NCBI GenBank assembly: GCA_964555645.1
Contig: CAZKTA010000002.1
Span: 124,001-188,000 of the forward strand
Reading direction: 5' to 3'
Origin: DTLC01 sp964555645
GTDB lineage: Bacteria > Verrucomicrobiota > Verrucomicrobiia > Limisphaerales > DTLC01
Length of the DNA: 64,000 nucleotides
Part shown: piece by piece, positions 46,799-56,500 of the stretch
Position numbering within the stretch: the first letter of the stretch is position 1
Layout: the number at the start of each line of letters is the position of its first letter
Program-made: the position numbers and the translations under genes
Notes under the pieces: model-generated
The model's input: the letters and a program-made list of their open reading frames with translations, nothing else
Database searches by the model: none
What the model was told of the DNA's origin: nothing

Positions 46799-47746
46799 TC
46801 AAGCGCGTGGATGAAACCTGCGATGCACCTCGCGCAGGCGCGCCCCTTCGACGTGTGTATAAACCTCGGTGGTGCTGATACTAGCATGGCCGAGCAACTC
46901 CTGAATCACGCGTAGGTCTGCACCATGTTCGAGCAAGTGTGTGGCAAAGCTGTGTCTGAGCATGTGCGGTGTGATGTTGCGTGTAATACCAGCCCGCCTT
47001 GCGCGCCTCTTAATTCGCAGCCAAAGTGTGTTCGGGGCAAACGGTGTCCCGCGCGAGGTTAGAAATACATTTCCGGGCGAATGCGGCCGCACAAGCTTAG
47101 GCCGGCCAGTCTCAATGTAGCGTTTAAGCGCTTCGATTGCCTTCCGGCCCATTGGCACAACACGTTCCTTGTTGCCTTTGCCGATCACGGTTACGAACCC
47201 TGCATCAATATTGACCTGTTCAAGTCGCAAGTTGCGCAACTCTGCCAGGCGTAAGCCAGATGCATAAGCAAGCTCAAGCACAGCTTGATCGCAAAGCGAC
47301 TGTGGTGTCTCAGGTTGGTCCGGGGTAAGCAACCGTTCAATCTCGTCGTTGCTAAGCGCTTTGGGCAGGCGTTTCCAGCGCCGTGGCAACGTAAGCTGTT
47401 CAGCAATGTTAACCGGCAACAGTTTTTCACTCTCGGCAAATCTGTAAAAAGCCCGCAACGCAGCAATCTCGAGGTACAAACTTTCCATGCTGAGTCTGCG
47501 AGGTGAATTTCTCGGCTCACCGGCAGGTGTACGTTCGAGTTCGTGCCGAAGGAACTCGACAAGATGCCTCAATTGCACCTGGTGCCAGTCTGTAATGCCG
47601 CGTTCGCCTGCCCAAGAAACAAATTTGCCAAGCAACGCCGCGTATGTGCGTTGCGTATGCTCGGCCTGCCCGCGTTCATGCCGCAGGTACTGAAGAAAGT
47701 CTTCTACGAGCGCCTGCAACGCGCCTGTTGCATTTTTCAATGTCAT
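46799..47746 (-). CDS. xerD: Tyrosine recombinase XerD
   Basis: A 315-residue recombinase that resolves chromosome dimers at dif with XerC. The SAM-like N-terminal domain is followed by the catalytic set: Arg in YASGLRLAELRN, Lys in VIGKGNKERVVPM, HMLRHSFATHLL, LLGHASIS and Tyr in TTEVYTHV. The C-terminal RRFHPRA fits XerD rather than a phage integrase. It converges on selA with a 21-base gap. No mobile-element context is seen. Confidence 0.92.
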   Translation of the reverse strand: MTLKNATGALQALVEDFLQYLRHERGQAEHTQRTYAALLGKFVSWAGERGITDWHQVQLRHLVEFLRHELERTPAGEPRNSPRRLSMESLYLEIAALRAFYRFAESEKLLPVNIAEQLTLPRRWKRLPKALSNDEIERLLTPDQPETPQSLCDQAVLELAYASGLRLAELRNLRLEQVNIDAGFVTVIGKGNKERVVPMGRKAIEALKRYIETGRPKLVRPHSPGNVFLTSRGTPFAPNTLWLRIKRRARRAGITRNITPHMLRHSFATHLLEHGADLRVIQELLGHASISTTEVYTHVEGARLREVHRRFHPRA

Positions 47747-48211
47747 GGCGATGGCAAGACCTATGTAGTAAATCGCCGTGTTTTGGCCATAATCAGCGTA
47801 CCTTCACAAGGTTTGCATTCGAGTCATGCACGGTATTGGTTCTAGCGCACTCAGGCCGATGCTCCCAACTGTTTTCGCCCAAATATTAGTTCCTTGAAAT
47901 GTAAGACATTTAGATGCGCTGCGCCAGATGATGCACGGCGATTCCTAAAATCGAGGCCGTTTGTAAGCACGGCATAACCCGGCTTACACGGCCAAACCAT
48001 TATGGCCTGCGTCAGGTGCTTTCGTCATTCTGAGGTTTAGCTAATGTATGCAATGGTGGCTTGTTACGAAAGAAAGCCAGCCAATTTTATACCGTCCACT
48101 GGCTTGGAATTGCCGAAGCACCAAGCAAACTGCTGCCATGAAAACTATGACACGACGTTTCCGATAAACTAACCGCGGTGGCGCATGCATCGGCTCAGTC
48201 GCAAACTGTGC
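47747..48211. other. non-coding region between xerD and purC
   Basis: 465 bases on the purC side of xerD. A bulged 12-bp hairpin lies at 47955-47993 (GGCCG plus TGTAAGC against GCTTACA plus CGGCC). It was inspected for a tRNA-Sec gene and none was found. Confidence 0.4.
47955..47993 (-). terminator. possible hairpin terminator for purC (weak)
   Basis: On the minus strand the 12-bp bulged stem is followed by TCGATTTT. It lies about 220 bases past the purC stop, so the assignment is tentative. A structured RNA or chance hairpin is also possible. Confidence 0.3.
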
Positions 48212-49117
48212 TTATAATTTTGCACCCGTTAATCGTTCGTAGGCTTCGATGTACTTTGCGCTTGTCTCGGCAACGACTTCGGGTGGCAAAGCTGGGCCGG
48301 GCGGGTTCTTGTTCCAGTCGAGCGTTTCTAAATAATCGCGCACGTACTGTTTATCGAAGCTCGGCTGGCTCTGTCCCGGCTCGTACTGAGCGGCTGGCCA
48401 GAAGCGAGATGAATCCGGGGTGAGAATCTCGTCAATCAGAATAAGCTGACCTTTCAAAAGTCCGAACTCAAATTTTGTATCCGCGATTATGATCCCCCGG
48501 TCTCTGGCGTAGTCTCGTGCGGCCCGATAAATTTTGATGCTTAACTCGCGCAGTTTCTCAGCCAGTTTACCCCCTACGATCTGTGTCGCCCGCTCGAATG
48601 TGATGTTTTCGTCATGGCCGGTCCCGGCCTTGGTAGCGGGAGTGAAAATCGGCTCCGGCAGCTCGGCTGACTCAAGCAAGCCTGGCGGCAGTTTGATCCC
48701 GCAAACGGATTGCGTTTGCCGGTATTCCTTCCATCCGGAACCGGCAAGATACCCGCGCACAACACATTCGATCGGGACCGGATTTGTCTTTTTAACCAGC
48801 ATGCTTCGCCGCGCAAGTGCTGCCTGTGTATCAGTCGGCAGGTTCGACAAACCCGGATGCTTGAACATGTCCTGCCCACTGGTGATCAAATGGTTCGGAA
48901 CCAGTTCGCTGAACATGTTGAACCAGAACAGCGACAGTTGCGTAAGCACCTCGCCCTTCCTGGGTATGCCGTTGGGCAACACAACGTCAAATGCCGAGAT
49001 ACGGTCAGTGGCTACGATAAGCAATTGATCACCGAGCTCAAACACCTCACGCACCTTGCCACTCTTGAGTTTACGGATACCCGGCAAGTCTATCTGTAGA
49101 AGTGTTTCAACGGGCAT
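48212..49117 (-). CDS. purC: Phosphoribosylaminoimidazole-succinocarboxamide synthase (PurC)
   Basis: The enzyme adds aspartate to CAIR in purine synthesis. About 301 residues of the longer PurC type: KLKSGKVREVFELGDQLLIVATDRISAFD, KKTNPVPIECVVRGYLAGSGWKEY, TKAGTGHDENIT, GIIIADTKFEFGL, LIDEILTPDSSRFWP and SFDKQYVRDYLETLDWNK. The frame opens at TTG 49150; ATG 49117 (MPVETLLQIDLPG) fits the family start. It sits 188 bases after the end of the large operon and is probably separate from it. Confidence 0.96.
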   Translation of the reverse strand: MPVETLLQIDLPGIRKLKSGKVREVFELGDQLLIVATDRISAFDVVLPNGIPRKGEVLTQLSLFWFNMFSELVPNHLITSGQDMFKHPGLSNLPTDTQAALARRSMLVKKTNPVPIECVVRGYLAGSGWKEYRQTQSVCGIKLPPGLLESAELPEPIFTPATKAGTGHDENITFERATQIVGGKLAEKLRELSIKIYRAARDYARDRGIIIADTKFEFGLLKGQLILIDEILTPDSSRFWPAAQYEPGQSQPSFDKQYVRDYLETLDWNKNPPGPALPPEVVAETSAKYIEAYERLTGAKL

Positions 49118-49305
49118 GCCCAAGAATAAGCCGAACCATGCATCGGTCAAGTCTTAAACCCCAAAGACTCGAATTGACCTTCATTACCCGGCGGAGTGCA
49201 CTGCAGCGTCCTGAAGTCGGGATAGCAAAAAGCGACCCCGACAATTTTGCCGGGCTACAACCCCGATCTTATGGTTTGAGCTTCGGGAAAAGCCGCTCTC
49301 AACGC

Positions 49306-52300
49306 TTAAGTTGCGCTCGCACTTTGGAATGCAGGTTGAGGTGCGGTCTCAGCTGGCGAACTGGACGGGCTTCCGCTTTTCTGGGCTCGTTTGGCGTAAA
49401 ATTTCTTGATTAACCAACCACCCTTTTGACGCTGGGTGAGCGCCTGTAATTCGGCTACTGCACGCTCGCGACTGATACGCTCGGCCACGAGGTCCTCGTA
49501 AATCCGGTCTGCTTGTGTGCGCCTGCGGACTGCGTCACCGGCATCCAGAAACTCTTCAACCCGCAAGAGCAATTTGTAAAACCAGCCAGTCTTTTTGCTA
49601 CCACCAGAATTGATCTTCTTACGAATTTCTGCCATCGCAGTGTCCATCCGCTCGAGAATTCGGTCAAGCTCACCCAGCAAGTGCGATGGGTAATTCTGTC
49701 CTGAGTTCTTTAAGCGCGTGATTGTATCGCGGACGTATTCTTCGCACAACACACCGTATTCGTTGAACGCAGCCAGTGGCGCGATCAACTGTGGTGTTAA
49801 TTTAACATGCTCAGCACGCAACGGCTGCGCTGCCTTGTAACACGCTTCCCAGGCTAACCACCTGTAAACAAAGTCAAGCCCGGTGCCTTTGATGTTCTGG
49901 ATGCCCATGATCCGGTTCAGAAATCCCGGTGGCGTATGGCGGGCGATTAAATCAATAATTTCGTCTCCTGAAGCATAATAATCCCATACAACGATGAGCT
50001 TCGAGTTGAACCAATGCTGTAGCAACTCGCGGAATTTCTCGTTTAACTTGCCTGCCTGCTCCGGCGGCGTGCAACGGATTTGTTCTGCAAACGCTTGGTA
50101 TTCCTTAAGGATTTGAAGCTCATACTGCAAAGTGTTGATGATCGCAGTCTCGATCTCACCCAAGTTCAGCGATGACAGGTGCGATTTGAGCATGTCCGGC
50201 TTGTCCCAAAACGCAACCAACGCATCCGAATTTTTGATCTGAGGCTGGGCAGACAACATTATTTTAAGATGCGTTTTGATCAAAGCATCACTGATCGGCA
50301 GACGCATCTGGATTGCGTGTTGTTCGAGCGTCTTGAGTGCTTCGTTCTGATCCGGGTTGGCTGGGTTCCTCCACAACGATATGTGCGGCGCACGTTCCTT
50401 CCACGCGTCACGGATGTACCCAAGTAAACCGGTAAGATTACCCCCGATCAAAACGTGTCGGTCGGCTGAAATGTCGTTAACCAATATCCGTGCAAACACT
50501 TGCGAACGCGGCACACGATCTGCCCGGTTATTGACAACAGTGGTGAGCCATACACCGGGCTCTTTCAGATAATCCTGCTTGTCAAAGCCAGTTCGCGCCC
50601 AGTTGCTTAACGTGCCAAATCGTTCATTGGCCGACATGCCGTTTGTAAATTCCAATCTGCGTGTTCGCACGGGTGCAACTGGAAACGTCTTCAAAACGCC
50701 AAGATCAGGTACAACGCGATCTGCAATTTCTTTGAGCACAAAATCGCGGTCAATGCCCAACTCTTCGGCCAGACCCAGTACAAGTGCAATGTTGTAGGGA
50801 TGTTCCTCGTACGGGAAACGCTGTAAAACGTCAGGCGTGATTAGTCCCGCCTCGAGCCACGTAACAGGTTTTACTTTCGTGCGGCACCGCTCGGCTTCAG
50901 CAGCAAGCACAGGCAACATCTGCTCTTCAGTCGTGACAAGCGTGGATTCCTTAGGGATAAAAGTCCCGATGACTTCCGGAATGTTGATACCTGCTGGGCC
51001 CTGGACATCTTCGTGATCTGGATAAGTGTTCGTAATGGTCGAAAAATCGTCATGCATCCAGCTACGCTGCAATACCTTCACGTAGCTGGGCCGCAACGCC
51101 ATGCATTCCCACAATAACACGTCGGTGCGGAACCGACCTGCCAACCGGACCACATTTGCCTGCTCCCAGATTGTTGCCTTGTCATAAGGCCTAAACAGAA
51201 ACATCTCTTTTAACTTCCCGAACGGATACGAATGCAGCAACATCGCCTCGCAACCAGTGGTTTTAGACAAAACTCCAAAACCCAGCGCGTTGAACAGAGC
51301 GGCCTTTAATCGTTCGGTGCCGGATTTGCCGCGTGTACCCCAACCACCCACCACCAGCGGTATGCGTGCACGCCAAAACTTGAGTCTGAGGTTCGAATAC
51401 AGATGCACGGTGAAAAAGAGTAAACCGAATATGACGACAAACACCGCAAGCTCGAGAACCGAGTTTTGATACAGCGACACGAAATAGTCATAAAACCGGT
51501 CTGAACTTTGGTAGAGCATTGCGCAATAATCACGAAATACTTCCCAAACGTCCTTAAGCAATCCCGGCATCAGTAACGCCGGGAAAAACCTTGTAACCAT
51601 TGGATCAACCGGTAAACCACGCCCTTTACCATCCGGGTACGGTTCAAATTTGGTTTTAAACCCGAGCTTTTCCAACGCACGTAGATACGTAGTGGGCGGC
51701 TCTGGCATGTTTTCTCGCCAATTGCGTTTTTCTGCAAATTCGGCGAACCGCCATGTGAGTTTCAGCAACGCAATCAGCCGCTTCAGCCCGCGAGGCGGTG
51801 TCACACTGGTAATACCTTCAGTTGTAAACACGCAGAACGGTTGCGCCCGTTGTCCCAGCTCGATCGAAGACACGTACTCGTCTAACAACGGTAGATACGG
51901 TCGCCACCCGCCTTCCTCGGGAATGTAAAGCGGTTCGCCGGGTACCTTCGTCTGGGCAAGCTCAGCCAGTATGTTAGACGCCACATGAATATCACCGTCG
52001 AAAATCCGGCCGATCGTGTGTGGGAAAGCCTGCCGTTTGTCCGGTGACGGATGCAGGAATTCATGCAACCAACGCCACCATCTGAACCCGAACACGTTCC
52101 CACGCGTGACCACATAACCGCGCCTTGTACGCCTGAGCTGAACCCCAAAGTCTTGCTGGCAAACCACAGCCAAAACACGCCCAATGAACATCGGATCCAG
52201 CCCCTCAGTCAGCGTGCGTGGCAAACGCCGGCTGCGTCCCGGTGGAATTGAGCGGACAAATGCAGTGAGACATTCACGTAACGTGTGTGCATCTGGGTCA

Positions 52301-53589
52301 GACTCACTCCAGACCAACTCGTACGCCTGAGCTGCCCAACGACGTACTTTCATACTAGTTGCCCCGCACCGTAAGCTGAACAAAACATCTCGAGCCACCA
52401 ACTGCCATTCTGTGGGTACGTGCCCAAGTTTGCTTCTCAACGCTACTGTGCAACGTTCCGCCACCAGGCAGATCACACGCAGCACAAACTCGTCCTTCTC
52501 CTGCAAGCCAGCTTTGCGCAAAAGGTGAAACGCATGATCACGAAAGCGCGGCTCTATGACCAGACCCGGCCATTCCAGCCACGTGGCAGCCCGGACTTGC
52601 GGAGACGGGTCTTTTGTCAATAATTGCTCGAGCCATTGAACGGCCGTCTCTGTGGGAGCTTGAATCACAACCTGGGGCAACACCTGACGCACAAATGGGC
52701 TCGGGTCTGAAAACACGGCCAGCACAAGCTCGTGCCCCCAACTAACTTGATGGAAATGCCTGGCTAAAAGCTTGACGGCTTTCCGCCGTACAAACATGTC
52801 GTCGCCGCGTGCCGGCTGAAGCAACCGCTGCTTCAGCACCTGCTCGAACGAATCACGTGAAAGCGTCACAAGCAATTCAAGTGCAGCACATTGTATCCAG
52901 ACCGCCTGCTGATGTTGCAGCGCAGACCGGTAAATGTACTGGAGCGTGTCGTCGTCAACGGCGATTTCTTGAAGCTCGGGCGAAAGCGCAGTTAGCACGC
53001 TCGCAAGACACTTAAACGCAGCAAGATTGACCCGTACGTCACCATCATGAACCAGAAGCGGTTTTATAACCCCCTCAAGTTGAAGCGCACTCCAAAATGC
53101 CATTTGCTCGTCCGGGCGGCTAAGTTTGTGTACAATGCTTCTCGCCATCGCACCCAGACGACCCAACAAAAAGCTTATGTATTGTTCATGACGTGCGTGT
53201 TGTCGGTGATAGCGGTCAGAGACTGCGTCAGCGTCGAACCACCGTAAAAACGCAGCAGTGTCCTTTTGCAGGTCGGTTGGCGAAGCACCAAGATAGCTGG
53301 CAAAGTCCAGAATGATCTGTTTCTTGTCCTCGGACCTTGAAGCGGCGTTTAATACACGAGTGAAGCGCACGTGGAGCTGGCGCAACTCTTCAAGTGCACG
53401 CACCTCCTGGTTAATCCGAGCTTTGAGGAAGTCGATCCAGTCATTTTCAGTAGCGTCTTTTATGTCCTCGCGTTTTTGGGTCAACCATTGCTCAAACTCA
53501 GCCAGACACTGCTTCAGCAACGAACGATAGAGGCGTACCTCAAGTTCGCTCATGCCAACCGCTATTGCGTTGTAATTATTGCGTTTCAT
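49306..53589 (-). CDS. HEAT-repeat / transmembrane / PgsB(CapB)-like amide ligase fusion
   Basis: 1427 residues. Residues about 1-460 are helical with HEAT-like repeats (VRVNLAAFKCLASVLTAL, VRRKAVKLLARHF, VRAATWLEWPGLV). A poorly characterised middle region precedes a membrane span at 711-731 (VLELAVFVVIFGLLFFTVHLY). From about 740 it matches PgsB/CapB, the Mur-ligase-like poly-gamma-glutamate synthase subunit. It has the P-loop GGWGTRGKSGTERL (Lys755), SKTTGCEAM, LLWECMALRP (Glu828), NTYPDHEDVQGP (His859, Asp861), and a Mur-like continuation to about 1070. A helical C-terminus of about 350 residues follows. PgsB proteins are usually about 400 residues. The ATG overlaps the upstream stop (ATGA). 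It is probably an inner-membrane ATP-dependent polymerase of an amide-linked polymer. Confidence 0.85.
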   Translation of the reverse strand: MKRNNYNAIAVGMSELEVRLYRSLLKQCLAEFEQWLTQKREDIKDATENDWIDFLKARINQEVRALEELRQLHVRFTRVLNAASRSEDKKQIILDFASYLGASPTDLQKDTAAFLRWFDADAVSDRYHRQHARHEQYISFLLGRLGAMARSIVHKLSRPDEQMAFWSALQLEGVIKPLLVHDGDVRVNLAAFKCLASVLTALSPELQEIAVDDDTLQYIYRSALQHQQAVWIQCAALELLVTLSRDSFEQVLKQRLLQPARGDDMFVRRKAVKLLARHFHQVSWGHELVLAVFSDPSPFVRQVLPQVVIQAPTETAVQWLEQLLTKDPSPQVRAATWLEWPGLVIEPRFRDHAFHLLRKAGLQEKDEFVLRVICLVAERCTVALRSKLGHVPTEWQLVARDVLFSLRCGATSMKVRRWAAQAYELVWSESDPDAHTLRECLTAFVRSIPPGRSRRLPRTLTEGLDPMFIGRVLAVVCQQDFGVQLRRTRRGYVVTRGNVFGFRWWRWLHEFLHPSPDKRQAFPHTIGRIFDGDIHVASNILAELAQTKVPGEPLYIPEEGGWRPYLPLLDEYVSSIELGQRAQPFCVFTTEGITSVTPPRGLKRLIALLKLTWRFAEFAEKRNWRENMPEPPTTYLRALEKLGFKTKFEPYPDGKGRGLPVDPMVTRFFPALLMPGLLKDVWEVFRDYCAMLYQSSDRFYDYFVSLYQNSVLELAVFVVIFGLLFFTVHLYSNLRLKFWRARIPLVVGGWGTRGKSGTERLKAALFNALGFGVLSKTTGCEAMLLHSYPFGKLKEMFLFRPYDKATIWEQANVVRLAGRFRTDVLLWECMALRPSYVKVLQRSWMHDDFSTITNTYPDHEDVQGPAGINIPEVIGTFIPKESTLVTTEEQMLPVLAAEAERCRTKVKPVTWLEAGLITPDVLQRFPYEEHPYNIALVLGLAEELGIDRDFVLKEIADRVVPDLGVLKTFPVAPVRTRRLEFTNGMSANERFGTLSNWARTGFDKQDYLKEPGVWLTTVVNNRADRVPRSQVFARILVNDISADRHVLIGGNLTGLLGYIRDAWKERAPHISLWRNPANPDQNEALKTLEQHAIQMRLPISDALIKTHLKIMLSAQPQIKNSDALVAFWDKPDMLKSHLSSLNLGEIETAIINTLQYELQILKEYQAFAEQIRCTPPEQAGKLNEKFRELLQHWFNSKLIVVWDYYASGDEIIDLIARHTPPGFLNRIMGIQNIKGTGLDFVYRWLAWEACYKAAQPLRAEHVKLTPQLIAPLAAFNEYGVLCEEYVRDTITRLKNSGQNYPSHLLGELDRILERMDTAMAEIRKKINSGGSKKTGWFYKLLLRVEEFLDAGDAVRRRTQADRIYEDLVAERISRERAVAELQALTQRQKGGWLIKKFYAKRAQKSGSPSSSPAETAPQPAFQSASAT

Positions 53590-56500
53590 GGCATGCTGCC
53601 GCTGGACAGCCCGGGTCCGAGCCTGTTGTTAAAGGCCGCGGGCAATCGGCTACTGCGCAAATCGCGGAATGGCGATTCGCGAGGGCCATGGTCTCGATAG
53701 CCGCGCCCGCGGCCAAAGTCACATCGCACAACTACAAAATAACTGCTAGCTGAGCCTGGCCAGTCGTGACGATATTGTAGTCCGAACTCTAGCCTGTGTT
53801 GTCCAGTCGCCCATCGCTCACAATACAACCCAACAGAAGCACTTTGCATAATCGAGCCTGAGGCGCGATCAGCGTCACTGAAAAACTGCTTCAGCCGCCA
53901 AGCTAGCTCGCCCCGGAACGTGCCCATCAACTGCATCCAGGCTAATCTGATGCTGCAACTGTCGGGGGTAAAATCCTCGTTGCTGGCAGCCTCGATGTTA
54001 CATTTGACCAACGTGTCCAGCCATGGCCTGTAGCTGAGCTGACCACTCACAATCAACCCCCACCTGTGCGCGTACTTAAACGGCGTATAGAGGTCCTGGT
54101 CAACATAATCGTACCTGGCGGCGCGATTAGGACTTAACGTCATGTACCGCCCAAACAATGTCGCTGATGGATAAAGTTCAAGTCTCTGGTTCAGGTCCAG
54201 ACGTGGGCCTACCTCAAACTCGGTGTGCACTGCTGCATGGAAATCTTGTTGCTGGCCGCCGGCCATACCGGCATATGCCTCGCCCAACCACAACCAATCT
54301 ATGGACGAACCTACGGCACGTCGCTCGATTCTCTGCTCTGCGCCAAAGGTGATGTCGCCAGATAAATGGGCACGGGCAAGCCCCTCAGTTTTTGACCACA
54401 GAGTTTCATCCGCAGACAATCTCCTGTACGCTCCACTGGCCTCGACGAATTCATTAACAACCGCGTCAAGTTTTCGATCAAGCTCGAACGGCCGGCGCCG
54501 TGCATACATCAGACTTGCAGTCCAAGTCCCGTCTTCCTGGCCCCCCAAGGGATAATAGTCAGTCAATTGGACCTGTGTGGGCGCAACAGTCGCCGGCAGT
54601 TCCAACTGTGGAGACGCTACAGGCTCAGGTTCCCGTACTGAGAATGCAGGCCGTGCACGCACACGGTTTGTTTGGATTGCAAGCAAGAAGAACCTGTACA
54701 AGGCCTCTTCCTGGCCAACAGACGAACAAATTTCAACAAGTTGCTGGCCTTCCGGTACAAACCGCAATTGATGCGTCAAAGCGTCGTTCTCCCATTTGTC
54801 GAGACGTAGCAGCGCTGGCCCGTTCCAGTAAAAGCGGATTGGCTGTGCCGCTGTTGCAACATGGAAAAAGCGGTTTTCAGCCGCCTCTTGGGAAAGCGCG
54901 TTCGATCCGATCGAAGCTGGTGACTGACTCACACAATCCGTTAGCTGTAAACGCACGTACTGGTTTACAACAGGTTCTTCAATCCAGGCGCGCAGCAAAT
55001 GTTGGCCTTCACCCACGATCAGATTTGTGCGGGCTGTTTTTTCCGCAGATGTCAAATAAATGCGGTGAACTTCAACGCCGTCCAACTCTAAAACGACAGT
55101 CAAAGGCACAAGCGGTGACAGCCCTGCTTTTACAAGCTCGGCTTCCACACATAACTCAATGCGGCGTTTTAGGGTCATGGATGCAGAAAAAACATTCTGT
55201 GCACTAAGTGTCAGGCCGTTCGAACGCGCAGGTTGCAACAGCGCATAACGCACGCGCAAGGGGGCGTACTGCGGAAAGTCACATGGGAACCGGACCGTCC
55301 GCAGTCCTGCACTTTGAGGTGTCACTGGCAATGGGACCCAAGTGGTTTGCGTTCTCAAGCGATCCAGCAGTTCCTTGCAGCTTGGGTGCAGCCTTGTTTC
55401 TGCCGTGGCAAGTTCTGCAACAATTTGTGCTTCCAAACACCAAGCAGGAAACAATTCCGCTACCTGCAGCAAACAGTTCAGGCGCTGTAGCAAATCCCGG
55501 GGAATTTGGGAATCGAGCAATTCCCGGATTCGCCCGTTGGCAATAAGGTAATTTGCACGCTCAATTTCGGGCAGTTCATCCCACTGAGTAAAAAGATCGA
55601 GTTGTTTCCAGCGGCGCACGGCGAGCCATTGTTCAGCAACCGGAAGCGCCGCCAAGACAGCAGTCGCCAAGCCCGGCTTTGTAGCACTATCAGACCGCGC
55701 TCGTAGCGCAACGCGAAGGCGCTGGGCAATAGTTAACTCTGCGTCTGAGGCTGCAGCCGGCTCGAAGACGTCCTTAGACCACGCAGTCGGATACAGCATT
55801 GCCGGCCGAGCCAAATCTCCATGCACGAGCCAAACATCTTTAAAGCGCTCAATTTCCACTGCACCCTTAATCTGTGGGGGATAACAATTCGTTCCCAGTA
55901 CTAGACCAATCTGATGTTTGTCCAGTGTCGGTAAGACTTGTAAGGGCAATACAGGCTGCTCGCGCAACACTCGAACAATGCATGCGTTGCTCGCCAGCCG
56001 CACTTCTACCTCGCGCAGTCCGGGCCCGAAGTCTAGTGTAGCGGCCGTTTTTAGCCCCACAAGTGTGTTACTGGCAGACACAAGTTGCAGCGCCGGATTC
56101 GGAACACATCCAGTGACAGGCACACGATGTGCAACACCGTATTCTGTGATTTCAATCCAGTCGTCCACTGGCTTGTCGAAGGGCGACTCGGCAATCGGCC
56201 GGGCTTCGATTCGCAAACGAGCAGGGCCCAAAAAAACGAGTTTTATCGGTCTTGCTGGCTCAGCGCGGTAGCATCGCACGAAAATGTTCTGTTCGCGGTT
56301 ATACAGGAGTTCACCCCCAGCACATTCAGAAACAACATCACCAGCGTCAAACCACGCTTTTGGTCCTGGATGCCGCGCCTGCCATTGTTCCCATTCAAAT
56401 AATGCGTTCAAGCGGTCTGAGAACCGTTCGGCGCCCAACCGTTGTCGGATGTGCAATCCGTCCCTAAGCGCACGCAGCATTTCTGCGCCCAACGCACCGG

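Noticed and set aside
46799..47746. xerD as a phage or island integrase
   Set aside because: The sequence and HPRA ending fit chromosomal XerD. No att repeats, tRNA target or phage genes are next to it.
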